Shown: positions 9,228-16,088, counted from the first letter of the stretch. The stretch is DNA of 38,896 bases from JANMEX01 sp043744175 (GCA_043744175.1 JAYTVD010000219.1:1-38896); one strand, 5' to 3'. Notes: generated by a model from the sequence alone, not told the origin. Made by a program: numbers and translations.

Positions 9228-9236
9228 TTATCCACA
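9228..9236 (+). promoter_or_regulatory. Perfect DnaA box upstream of dnaB
   Basis: The 9-mer TTATCCACA is an exact match to the strict DnaA box. It sits 87 bp ahead of the dnaB ATG, between that gene and the rplI terminator. DnaA control of dnaB would fit the position, but a single 9-mer can occur by chance. Confidence 0.5.
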
Positions 9237-9245
9237 GGCTCAAAT

Positions 9246-9272
9246 GCAAAACGCCCGGCGTAAACCGAGCGT
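9246..9272 (-). terminator. Intrinsic terminator after rplI
   Basis: On the minus strand an 8-bp stem with one mismatch (ACGCTCGG, 9272-9265, and CCGGGCGT, 9258-9251) encloses a TTTACG loop and runs into TTTTGCATTTG. It lies 26 bp after the rplI stop and separates the ribosomal operon from dnaB. Confidence 0.75.
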
Positions 9273-9297
9273 CGTGTTCGATGGCAAAAGCCAAAGA

Positions 9298-9864
9298 CTA
9301 CATTTCGTCGTGGTCGCCGAAATGATCCATGCCGCTCGGCACAACCTTGTCTTCGTCCGGGCCGTAGATGGCGTCCGCTGTATCCAGCTTTTCACCAGCA
9401 GTTTGGCGTGCAGCTTCGTCATTGGTACGGGCAATGTTGACCGTAACAGTGGCGCGAACATCGCCATGCAGGTGGATAGCGATCGTGTGAATGCCGATTG
9501 TCTTAATCGGAACATTGAGCTCAACCTGGTTTTTGTTGATGGCAAAGCCGTCAGCAATGATGAGTTCGGCGATATCGCGCGAAGATACTGAGCCGTAAAG
9601 CTGGCCGGTTTCACCAGCAGAACGAACCGCAATGAAAGCCTTGCCATCAAGACCAGCAGCAATTTCTTCGGCAGAATTTTTGCGGGCTTCGTGGCGGGCT
9701 TCTAGTTCAGCACGCTGGGCTTCAAAGCGAACTTTGTTGGCAGCATTGGCACGAAGTGCCTTGCCTTGTGGAAGCAAGAAGTTACGGCCATAGCCGTCCT
9801 TTACCTTAACAACATCGCCCATTTGGCCAAGACGGCCGATACGCTCGAGTAGAATGACTTGCAT
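9298..9864 (-). CDS. rplI: 50S ribosomal protein L9
   Basis: Large-subunit protein that binds 23S rRNA through its N-terminal domain. The N-terminus MQVILLERI, followed by GDVVKVKDGYGRNFLLPQ, is diagnostic. At 188 residues it is longer than the ~150 of E. coli, which is normal for Hyphomicrobiales. The C-terminus is acidic with His, Asp and Met. It follows the DUF2232 gene by 39 bp and is last in the rpsF-rpsR-DUF2232-rplI operon, before the terminator at 9246-9272. Confidence 0.97.
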   Translation of the reverse strand: MQVILLERIGRLGQMGDVVKVKDGYGRNFLLPQGKALRANAANKVRFEAQRAELEARHEARKNSAEEIAAGLDGKAFIAVRSAGETGQLYGSVSSRDIAELIIADGFAINKNQVELNVPIKTIGIHTIAIHLHGDVRATVTVNIARTNDEAARQTAGEKLDTADAIYGPDEDKVVPSGMDHFGDHDEM

Positions 9865-9903
9865 GAGATTATCCTTTCGTAAAGTCAGTGTCGTCGTTTT
9901 AAG

Positions 9904-10827
9904 TTAGCCGCTTTTGGCGGTATTTTTGGAGGCAGAAAACAGGCCCGCAAAGAGGAAAAATAGTGCCGGAAATCCGATGGTTAGCACGGTGAAATAACCC
10001 ATCGAAAGAGCAACCGCCCGCCAAGCTTTACCGCGTGTTACCGCATGGAATTTTGCAAAGCCGGCAATCGTAAACGCCATCGCCAACGCGCCTACAAAGC
10101 ACGCGGCTATGAGCCCAAATGCGCCAGATAAGAAAGCACCCGCAACAGTGAGGGCAAAGAATGGCAATGCAAGCCAAGGCATTGAAAGCTTTGTAGGAAA
10201 ATCATCCTTCGGACGCTGCAAGAGGCCAGAACGGCGCGCAATATGCAGTGCGCCCCAAAAATTTGCGACCAAAACCAATGTCCAACTGGCAGGCTGCAAG
10301 AAGGGAATTGCCTTAACAATCATGTTTGCCAGTGCGATTGTTGACGCTGGATTAAGTGCAAACTGCGGGTCGGCTTCGGCCAGCGTCTTGACCATCTCGA
10401 CACCAAGCGTTCGTGCATATTCGTCATTAAAACCAATGATGAAGCCAACAAATACAAAGCCAGATGCAACACATATTGCGAGTGTCAGCAATATTGAAGA
10501 CAGGGGATACCACTCGGAGCGACCCTCGGCGTAGCGCGCCATTCCGGCAAAATAGGTAATAATTGCCGATGGTATTGCAGTCGTCGCCGCAATAATCAGG
10601 GCAGGACTTAAGCCGGCATATTGCCAAATCGTGAGTCCGCAAATGACCACGCTGGCGAGCCCCGCAATTGGACCCCAACCCAACGCGGCGATCATGATCG
10701 GCAAGGGTGACAATACAAACAAGGTAATAGAAAGTGCGTTTTGTGCGACCGAACCCACAGATAGAAGCGCTGCGGCAAGGCCTGCGGCAGCTCCTACAAA
10801 TATGGGCATCAAATTACGGTTCATCAC
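9904..10827 (-). CDS. DUF2232 family polytopic membrane protein
   Basis: A 307-residue, very hydrophobic protein with roughly eight membrane spans (for example about 8-27, 29-50, 55-95, 110-130, 178-195, 215-260 and 272-300). Little of it lies outside the membrane, apart from a loop near residues 130-165 and one near 195-212. I recognise it as the YybS-like DUF2232 protein that Hyphomicrobiales keep between rpsR and rplI. Its function is not known to me. The overall shape resembles small-molecule or S-component-like carriers, but nothing identifies a substrate. A strong hairpin precedes it (10944-10963). Confidence 0.82.
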   Translation of the reverse strand: MMNRNLMPIFVGAAAGLAAALLSVGSVAQNALSITLFVLSPLPIMIAALGWGPIAGLASVVICGLTIWQYAGLSPALIIAATTAIPSAIITYFAGMARYAEGRSEWYPLSSILLTLAICVASGFVFVGFIIGFNDEYARTLGVEMVKTLAEADPQFALNPASTIALANMIVKAIPFLQPASWTLVLVANFWGALHIARRSGLLQRPKDDFPTKLSMPWLALPFFALTVAGAFLSGAFGLIAACFVGALAMAFTIAGFAKFHAVTRGKAWRAVALSMGYFTVLTIGFPALFFLFAGLFSASKNTAKSG

Positions 10828-10943
10828 TAGTCTCGCTGTCCTGCATCATTGCAGTTAGGACCGAAATCAGCCCAACTCGGAAAATTAAACTATGACCAAA
10901 GGCGTCCGCCGCAATTGGAAAATCCACCAAAATCGAAGAAGGC

Positions 10944-10963
10944 GAGGGTGGTTACCCACCCTC
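10944..10963 (-). terminator. Hairpin between rpsR and the DUF2232 gene (weak terminator or attenuator)
   Basis: A perfect 8-bp stem GAGGGTGG / CCACCCTC with a 4-base loop lies 11 bp past the rpsR stop. On the minus strand it is followed by GCCTTCTTCG rather than a clean U-tract. It may therefore pause, partly terminate or protect the 3' end of the rpsF-rpsR message rather than stop it fully. Confidence 0.5.
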
Positions 10964-10974
10964 AACATTACTAT

Positions 10975-11223
10975 TTAGCCGATAACATATGGCAACAAAG
11001 CCAAGAAACGGGCGCGCTTGATTGCGTTGGCAAGAACGCGCTGCTTCTTCTGGCTTACCGCAGTGATGCGGGAAGGAACGATTTTGCCGCGCTCAGAAAT
11101 ATAACGCTGCAACAAACGAATGTCCTTGTAGTCGATCTTTGGCGAGTTCTGACCGGAAAACGGGCAGGTCTTGCGACGACGGGAGAACGGGCGGCGTGTC
11201 GGGATCTGATTGATGTCAACCAT
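10975..11223 (-). CDS. rpsR: 30S ribosomal protein S18
   Basis: An 82-residue small-subunit protein that pairs with S6 on 16S rRNA. Diagnostic features are RRPFSRRRKTCPFSG near the N-terminus, IDYKDIRLLQRYISERGKI in the middle and QRVLANAIKRARFLALLPYV at the end. A single cysteine, Cys20, is present rather than a full zinc set. It begins 2 bp after the rpsF stop, so its translation is probably coupled to rpsF. Confidence 0.98.
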   Translation of the reverse strand: MVDINQIPTRRPFSRRRKTCPFSGQNSPKIDYKDIRLLQRYISERGKIVPSRITAVSQKKQRVLANAIKRARFLALLPYVIG

Positions 11224-11225
11224 GA

Positions 11226-11681
11226 TTATGCTCCTACGCTTTCAGAATCTTCGTCACGGGGACGACGTGGACCACGGTCCGGACGATCACCTGAAGGACG
11301 TTCACGACGCGGACGATCAAAACGATCACCACCGCGCTCGCCGCGATCTTCGTCACGGTCACGTTTTGCCAACATGGCAGATGGACCGGTTTCGTGTGCG
11401 TCAATCTTGATGGTGAAAATACGAAGAATGTCTTCGTTAATGCCCATCTGACGTTCCATTTCAGCAACAGCAGCGGCTGGTGCAGTAATGTCCATCAAAA
11501 CGTAATAGCACTTGCGGTTCTTCTTCACGCGGTACGTAACCGTGCGCAAACCCCAATGCTCAATGCGTCCAACTGAACCGCCGTTGGCTTCCAGCACGCC
11601 CTTGTAAGTCTCTACGAGACCTTCAACTTGAGCCTGCGAAATATCCTGACGGGCCATGAACACGTGTTCGTATAATGCCAT
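11226..11681 (-). CDS. rpsF: 30S ribosomal protein S6
   Basis: A 151-residue small-subunit protein that heterodimerises with S18. The core (MALYEHVFMARQDIS, then the RIEHWGLRTVTYRVKKN strand) is typical. From about residue 105 there is a long Arg/Asp/Gly/Pro-rich, probably disordered tail with repeats of the R-P-R-R-E and D-R-P type, common in alphaproteobacterial S6. The ATG at 11681 is preceded by AAAGAAAGG with 8-base spacing. It is the first gene of the operon and carries a long structured leader upstream. Confidence 0.97.
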   Translation of the reverse strand: MALYEHVFMARQDISQAQVEGLVETYKGVLEANGGSVGRIEHWGLRTVTYRVKKNRKCYYVLMDITAPAAAVAEMERQMGINEDILRIFTIKIDAHETGPSAMLAKRDRDEDRGERGGDRFDRPRRERPSGDRPDRGPRRPRDEDSESVGA

Positions 11682-11890
11682 GTGTCTTGCCTTTCTTTCA
11701 ACTGTTCACGTCATTCAAAGCCAGTGGCTAAGCCTCTGCGAACCAATCAAACCTGATGAACAGGCGAAAGAAAGGACGCTTGGACGGATCGAGAGCGGAG
11801 ACACGGGAGGCTGGCACAACTAGCGCCTGACGGTCTTATGACCGGCCCTCCGTTCAGCCCCCAACTGGGTTTCGAACCGTGAACACGGCG
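11682..11890 (-). promoter_or_regulatory. Structured 5' leader of the rpsF operon
   Basis: Roughly 200 bases ahead of rpsF hold no gene but many foldable elements on the minus strand. These are a CCGTG/CACGG hairpin (11877-11888), a CCCA/TGGG hairpin (11860-11869), a three-way junction (11803-11853), a CCTG/CAGG hairpin (11752-11764) and an AGCC/GGCT hairpin (11719-11729) shortly before the Shine-Dalgarno. S6 and S18 are known to regulate their own message by binding its leader in many bacteria. This stretch is the natural place for such a site, though I cannot match the published S6:S18 consensus by eye. Confidence 0.5.
11803..11853 (-). ncRNA. Predicted RNA three-way junction in the rpsF leader
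   Basis: On the minus-strand RNA, ACGGAGG (11853-11847) pairs with CCTCCCGT (11810-11803) with one bulged C as the closing helix. Inside are two hairpins: CGGTC-ATAA-GACCG (11844-11831) and GGCGC-TAGTT-GTGCC (11827-11813, one G-U pair). Such compact branching suggests a conserved cis-acting RNA. The fold is drawn by eye. Confidence 0.45.
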
Positions 11891-11892
11891 GC

Positions 11893-11920
11893 GTCTAGTC
11901 GAATTTAGTGAAGTTGGCAA
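11893..11920 (-). promoter_or_regulatory. Candidate promoter of the rpsF operon
   Basis: On the minus strand TTGCCA (-35, 11920-11915) and CTAGAC (-10, 11898-11893) are spaced by 16 bp. This would give a leader of about 200 bases before rpsF. It also fits the convention that the exchanger gene upstream is a separate unit. Confidence 0.35.
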
Positions 11921-11957
11921 GGGGAGGAAGTGATTATGATGAAGCATCACGCGCAAG

Positions 11958-12890
11958 TTATATAAACAACCACAGTGTATAGACCGCATAAAGCCCGACC
12001 ATCACTTGGCCCATCCGTTTGTTAATAGAGCTGCGGGTAAACAAAACAGCCACCAATAATATGGTCGTTATCACCATCACAGGCACGTCAAAGCTCGACA
12101 TTTCAGGTGCTACCCCCACGGGCTTCACCAGTGCGGTTATACCCAAAATGCCAAGTATGTTGAAAATGTTGGAGCCGACGACATTACCCAACGCCACATC
12201 GGATTGACGTTTTAGCGCTGCGGTGATCGACGTGGCCAGTTCTGGTAAGCTGGTTCCCACCGCCACAATGGTAAGGCCAATAACCGTCTCCGAGATGCCA
12301 AAAGCGCGGGCGATGTTCACCGCGCCTTCTACCAGGTAGTCCGCGCCCACGATAAGCAGTGCCAATCCGCCCACCATAAAAGTAATGCCTTGCCATAGCG
12401 GCATATGGCTGACTGGCACATCTGCCCCATTAATAGTTGGTGTCACTGCCTTAGATTCATTTTTGAAGACATAAAAAAGATAGGCCCCAAGCCCCGCCAG
12501 CATTATAATACCGTCCAAACGGCCAATGATAGGCGACCGTGCAAAATACAGAACAAGCAATGCCGCTCCAAGCGCTACAATAACATCGCGCCGCACATTC
12601 TTGTCCCACTGCATAATGGGATAAACGATCGCCGATACGCCCAAAATCAGCAATATATTGGCAATATTGGACCCTACCACATTGCCAAGCGCGATATCAG
12701 ATGATCCGCCAAGCGCGGCTTTCAGCGATACCAGCAATTCCGGCGCGGATGTGCCCATGCCCACAATCGTAAGGCCAATGACTAGCTTTGAGACGCCCAT
12801 GCGCTCGGCAATTGAAACCGCGCCGCGTACTAACCCTTCGCCGCCGAAATAGAGGCCGACGAGGCCGATAAGAATGTAGATGAGATTCAT
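11958..12890 (-). CDS. Calcium/sodium antiporter (CaCA family, YrbG-like)
   Basis: A 310-residue inner-membrane exchanger with about ten membrane spans and the two inverted alpha repeats that define the CaCA superfamily. Repeat 1 has GTSAPE at 46-51 and GNVVGSN from about 69. Repeat 2 has GTSLPE at 212-217 and GNVVGSN at 235-241. The acidic residues in each repeat (Glu51 and Glu216) are the expected ion ligands. It probably exports Ca2+ in exchange for Na+, and K+ dependence cannot be judged. The ATG at 12890 has a GGGG Shine-Dalgarno. A perfect inverted repeat lies immediately upstream of that (12902-12922). Confidence 0.93.
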   Translation of the reverse strand: MNLIYILIGLVGLYFGGEGLVRGAVSIAERMGVSKLVIGLTIVGMGTSAPELLVSLKAALGGSSDIALGNVVGSNIANILLILGVSAIVYPIMQWDKNVRRDVIVALGAALLVLYFARSPIIGRLDGIIMLAGLGAYLFYVFKNESKAVTPTINGADVPVSHMPLWQGITFMVGGLALLIVGADYLVEGAVNIARAFGISETVIGLTIVAVGTSLPELATSITAALKRQSDVALGNVVGSNIFNILGILGITALVKPVGVAPEMSSFDVPVMVITTILLVAVLFTRSSINKRMGQVMVGLYAVYTLWLFI

Positions 12891-12901
12891 GAAATGCCCC
12901 G

Positions 12902-12922
12902 CAATTGTCTGAGATACAATTG
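12902..12922. promoter_or_regulatory. Inverted repeat before the antiporter gene
   Basis: CAATTGT-N7-ACAATTG is a perfect 7-bp inverted repeat. It lies 11 bp from the antiporter start codon and directly ahead of its Shine-Dalgarno. It could be a repressor operator or, in the RNA, a hairpin near the ribosome site. Confidence 0.4.
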
Positions 12923-12964
12923 GGCATTGCAGCGAAACTTACAAGAAGCTTGTTTGGCCCGGCG

Positions 12965-13354
12965 TTAAAACGCGCTCTCAATGTCTGTTTGGCTAAAATC
13001 ATTACTTTTGAATAACAGCGGCATAGACTCAAGTTTTGCTACTGCATAAGAAATGCAGTCCCCAAAATTCAATCCAGCGGGATGACGGCCCTTTCCAAAA
13101 CGCAGAAAGGTTTGTTGCGCAACGGCTGCGTGGTCTGCAGTAAAGGCAATGGTTTCGATACTCGCGCCGCTAAGATAGGTATCAAGTTTTTCCAATATTG
13201 CCGGTCCATGGCGGCCTGCCAGAACCATACTGGTCTCTAATAGAGTTGGCGCAGCGATCTTAAAGTTGCCTTCAACTCCGATGAAATCGATGAATGCATC
13301 CGCCTCTGGTTCTCGCAGCAGGATTGCGACTATGACTGACGTATCGACAATCAT
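12965..13354 (-). CDS. vapC: VapC-type PIN-domain toxin ribonuclease
   Basis: A 129-residue PIN-domain endoribonuclease, toxin of a type II toxin-antitoxin pair. The four acidic active-site residues are Asp4 (IVDTS), Glu40, Asp99 (LNFGDC) and Asp119 (SNDF), all in the expected context, so the enzyme looks intact. Family members cut tRNA or rRNA; the target here is unknown. It overlaps the antitoxin gene by 4 bp (ATGA), the usual arrangement with antitoxin first. Confidence 0.93.
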   Translation of the reverse strand: MIVDTSVIVAILLREPEADAFIDFIGVEGNFKIAAPTLLETSMVLAGRHGPAILEKLDTYLSGASIETIAFTADHAAVAQQTFLRFGKGRHPAGLNFGDCISYAVAKLESMPLLFKSNDFSQTDIESAF

Positions 13355-13614
13355 TGCGTCGGAATTCCATTTTCATCATAGCCAAGAATTTCATCTTCGC
13401 TTGCGTAGGAAATAACTGGAAGCGCCGCCGCTTCGATGCTGATTTTCCGTAACAGCTCAAGTTTTGCAAGATTATCGTTCCTCGGCAGCACGCGATCCCG
13501 CGCGGCTTCGCGCTGCAAGGACACACGAACTGCCTCAGTCAAGGAAATGTTTCGTCGCCCAGCAATTTCCCGCGCCAAACTCTCAACTTCCGCATTTTTA
13601 ATAGACATGGCCAT
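13351..13614 (-). CDS. vapB: VapB-family antitoxin (Rv0623-like transcription factor)
   Basis: An 87-residue antitoxin. Its N-terminal part (MSIKNAEVESLAREIAGR, then NISLTEAVRVSLQREAAR) matches the plasmid-stabilisation/Rv0623-like family that binds DNA and neutralises VapC. The C-terminal half (YASEDEILGYDENGIPTQ) is the toxin-binding tail, typically ending in GLP- or GIPT-like residues. The ATG at 13614 is chosen because AAAGG lies 9 bases upstream; two codons later is another ATG, and the frame is open 14 codons further upstream. An inverted repeat around the promoter region suggests autoregulation. Confidence 0.88.
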   Translation of the reverse strand: MAMSIKNAEVESLAREIAGRRNISLTEAVRVSLQREAARDRVLPRNDNLAKLELLRKISIEAAALPVISYASEDEILGYDENGIPTQ

Positions 13615-13631
13615 CGGTTTATACCTTTTTC

Positions 13632-13661
13632 GACATTTTATATAAAAACAGCTCAAATGTC
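13632..13661. promoter_or_regulatory. Candidate vapBC operator and promoter
   Basis: GACATTT (13632-13638) and AAATGTC (13655-13661) form a perfect 7-bp inverted repeat with a 16-bp spacer. The spacer holds the TATATAAA-like sequence expected of a -10 for vapB on the minus strand. The repeat centre is about 30 bp upstream of the vapB ATG. Confidence 0.45.
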
Positions 13662-13739
13662 CATTGCTACCTCAGCTTCTTGACTCATTCCGCCGTTCCC
13701 GTCATTTCGGGATAACAAAATCAAAGACGGGGTCATCAT

Positions 13740-14681
13740 ATGTCAGTTGCTTTCACATTTCCCGGCCAAGGCAGCCAAGCGGTCGGCATGGGCAAATTGC
13801 TTGCCGAACAAAATTCGATTGCCAAGGCAGTCTTTGATGAGGTCGATGAGGCGCTGGGCGAAAAGCTTTCGGCCATCATGTTTGAAGGCCCCGAAGATGT
13901 GCTGACCATGACTGCAAACGCCCAACCAGCCCTGATGGCTGTGTCCGTTGCGCTCATTCGCGTCATGGAATCAAAAGGCTTCAATCTGGAAGACAAGGTC
14001 GCTTACGTGGCTGGCCACTCGCTCGGCGAATATTCCGCACTGGCAGCTGCAGGCACATTCTCACTTAGTGATACGGCTAAACTTCTGCGCATTCGCGGTA
14101 ATGCCATGCAGAAGGCCGTTCCGGCGGGCGAGGGCGGCATGGCCGCTATCATCGGGCTTGAAGACGCCGACGTTGCAGCCGCTTGTGCCGAAGCCGCACA
14201 GGGCCAAATCTGCCAAATCGCCAATGATAATGGCGGCGGACAGTTGGTAATTTCTGGCGCTAAGGCAGCTGTGGAACGCGCAGCTGCAATTGCCACCGCC
14301 AAGGGCGCAAAGCGCGCTATCATGCTCTCTGTTTCTGCGCCTTTCCACTCCGCTTTGATGGCCCCAGCAGCAGACGCGATGCGCGAGGCGTTGGCAAATG
14401 TGGCCAAACATGCGCCATCCGTACCTGTCCTCTCTAATGTGACCGTAACGCCAACATCCGATCCCCAAGAGATCGCAGACCGGCTCGTCGCCCAAGTCAC
14501 GGGCCAAGTGCGCTGGCGCGAAAGCGTCGAATGGTTTGCGGCCAATGGCGTCACATCGCTGGTCGAAATCGGTTCCGGCAAGGTGTTAACCGGACTTGCA
14601 CGCCGCATCTCGAAAGATGTCTCCGGCAGTGCTATCAATTCATTGGAAGATGTTGACGCTTATTTGGCCTCGCTTGTATAA
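13740..14681 (+). CDS. fabD: [Acyl-carrier-protein] S-malonyltransferase
   Basis: Transfers malonyl from malonyl-CoA to ACP, supplying the extender unit for fatty-acid synthesis. The 313-residue protein has the full transacylase set: FPGQGSQ at 7-13, nucleophile Ser94 in GHSLG, and His203 in APFHS. The ATG at 13740 has GACGGGG 7 bases upstream. It is first in the fab cluster and divergent from vapBC. A TTGACT at 13680-13685 could be its -35, but no good -10 follows. fabG begins 15 bp after its stop. Confidence 0.97.
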   Translation: MSVAFTFPGQGSQAVGMGKLLAEQNSIAKAVFDEVDEALGEKLSAIMFEGPEDVLTMTANAQPALMAVSVALIRVMESKGFNLEDKVAYVAGHSLGEYSALAAAGTFSLSDTAKLLRIRGNAMQKAVPAGEGGMAAIIGLEDADVAAACAEAAQGQICQIANDNGGGQLVISGAKAAVERAAAIATAKGAKRAIMLSVSAPFHSALMAPAADAMREALANVAKHAPSVPVLSNVTVTPTSDPQEIADRLVAQVTGQVRWRESVEWFAANGVTSLVEIGSGKVLTGLARRISKDVSGSAINSLEDVDAYLASLV

Positions 14682-14696
14682 TTTAAGGATACAATC

Positions 14697-15434
14697 ATGT
14701 TTGATCTCACGGGCCGCAAGGCATTGGTAACAGGCGCAACAGGCGGCATTGGCGAGGAAATCGCCCGCGCATTGCACAAGGCTGGCGCGACTGTCGGCCT
14801 GCACGGCACACGCGCTGAAAAGCTGGAATCACTCGCCGCCGAACTCGGCGAACGCGCCCATATTTTCCCTGCCAATTTAAGCGACCGTGATGCTGTAAAA
14901 GCCTTGGGCGAAAAGGCCGAGGCTGATCTTGGCGGCATTGATATTCTTGTCAATAACGCCGGCATCACCAAAGACGGCCTGTTCGTGCGCATGTCAGATG
15001 CCGATTGGGATGCCGTTTTGGAAGTGGATTTGACCTCCGTTTTCCGGCTTACCCGCGAACTAACCCACCCCATGATGCGTCGCCGTTTTGGCCGCATCAT
15101 CAACATCACATCCATCGTCGGTGTAACCGGCAATCCCGGCCAAACTAACTATTGCGCCGCAAAAGCGGGCATGATTGGCTTTTCCAAATCGCTCGCGCAA
15201 GAAATTGCCTCACGCAACATCACAGTCAACTGTATCGCGCCCGGCTTCATCGAATCAGCCATGACCGACAAGCTCAACGACAAGCAAAAAGAAACAATCA
15301 TGGGTGCCATCCCCATGCGCCGCATGGGCACAGGCGCAGAAATCGCCGCCGCCGCCGTATTCTTGGCCTCAAACGAAGCTGCCTATGTCACAGGTCAAAC
15401 TATTCATGTGAATGGCGGCATGGCGATGATTTGA
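14697..15434 (+). CDS. fabG: 3-oxoacyl-[acyl-carrier-protein] reductase
   Basis: NADPH-dependent reduction of 3-ketoacyl-ACP in the elongation cycle. The 245-residue SDR enzyme has TGATGGIG at 12-19, NNAG at 86-89, and the catalytic residues Ser139, Tyr152 and Lys156 (YCAAK). The C-terminus VTGQTIHVNGGMAMI is the typical FabG ending. The ATG at 14697 has AAGGA 7 bases upstream. Transcription probably ends at the hairpin 15454-15480, so acpP downstream likely has its own promoter. Confidence 0.96.
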   Translation: MFDLTGRKALVTGATGGIGEEIARALHKAGATVGLHGTRAEKLESLAAELGERAHIFPANLSDRDAVKALGEKAEADLGGIDILVNNAGITKDGLFVRMSDADWDAVLEVDLTSVFRLTRELTHPMMRRRFGRIINITSIVGVTGNPGQTNYCAAKAGMIGFSKSLAQEIASRNITVNCIAPGFIESAMTDKLNDKQKETIMGAIPMRRMGTGAEIAAAAVFLASNEAAYVTGQTIHVNGGMAMI

Positions 15435-15453
15435 TTAGGTTCGTGCAAATGTA

Positions 15454-15480
15454 ATTGGGCCTACTGAACGTAGGTCCAAT
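15454..15480. terminator. Bidirectional hairpin between fabG and the convergent TadG-like ORF
   Basis: ATTGGGCCTAC (15454-15464) pairs with GTAGGTCCAAT (15470-15480): an 11-bp stem with one G-U pair and a TGAAC loop. It is followed by CTTTCCC on the plus strand. The stop codon of the minus-strand ORF lies within the stem. The weak U-tract makes terminator efficiency uncertain. Confidence 0.55.
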
Positions 15481-15889
15481 CTTTCCCGCTATTGCCTTTG
15501 GCGGGTGAAATGCTCGCCAGAGGACCAGTCAGAGGCTGATAGACCAGCGCTACGTGCAGACGCATCGCGCCAAAACCCTTGCTGGTTCTTTCTCTAACAT
15601 AGTCAACAGTTGATGCCGCTTCATTTACGTTTGAGAGGTTAGCGAGCAAATAGTCTTTTGCTCGCTGGTCCAGGTCAGCGTCCGATAGCGAGCCCATCAT
15701 ATCATCTTGGGCAACACCAACCAGCGCTGAGTCTATTGCGGCCGGAACCGACCGCGCAAACATGTCAAACCTTGCATGGTCGTAGGCGATCAACAGCCCA
15801 GTAATGACGGGAACTGCTAAAAGCGCAGCAATCACAGTGAAGTTTCCATGTAGGTTGTCACGAAAGGCTCTAATCATTTTGATGTTCAT
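15461..15889 (-). CDS. Short TadG-like pilus-assembly N-terminal domain protein
   Basis: A 142-residue protein from ATG 15889, chosen because GGGGA lies 10 bases upstream; the frame is open 15 codons further. It begins with the TadE/G-like motif: basic start, then HGNFTVIAALLAVPVITGLLIAYDHAR as a single membrane span (about residues 14-37), followed by a periplasmic helical stretch. TadG proteins usually run to several hundred residues. This one stops after the first third, so it is either a stand-alone short form or a decayed fragment. It lies on the opposite strand inside the fab cluster, with no other pilus gene nearby. Confidence 0.65.
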   Translation of the reverse strand: MNIKMIRAFRDNLHGNFTVIAALLAVPVITGLLIAYDHARFDMFARSVPAAIDSALVGVAQDDMMGSLSDADLDQRAKDYLLANLSNVNEAASTVDYVRERTSKGFGAMRLHVALVYQPLTGPLASISPAKGNSGKDWTYVQ

Positions 15890-16088
15890 CGGCTTATTGT
15901 CCCCAAAAGTAGAAATCGTACATATCAAGCACACGCTAATGTTGCCTTAATGCTTCGTGCTGTTTGAATGGTTCACTTCTAATTGCGCATGCGGATAATC
16001 CATGATATGCGCCGCCCCGACTGGTGCTTGGGAGGCAGATTTTTGGCATTGCGCCATTAAATCGGTTCAAAACTGCGCAAAGCTGATG

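Noticed and set aside
11866..11880. TTCGAA-containing GGGTTTCGAACCGT, which looks like a tRNA T-loop
   Set aside because: The flanks do not form a 5-bp T-stem on either strand and no acceptor stem, anticodon arm or CCA end is present.
12941..12953. ACAAG-AAG-CTTGT hairpin after vapC
   Set aside because: The stem is only 5 bp and AT-rich without a U-run, too weak to call as the vapBC terminator.
14003..14638. Open frame of about 210 codons on the minus strand within fabD
   Set aside because: It lies opposite conserved fabD codons and gives a Ser/Ala/Pro-rich product without motifs or ribosome site.
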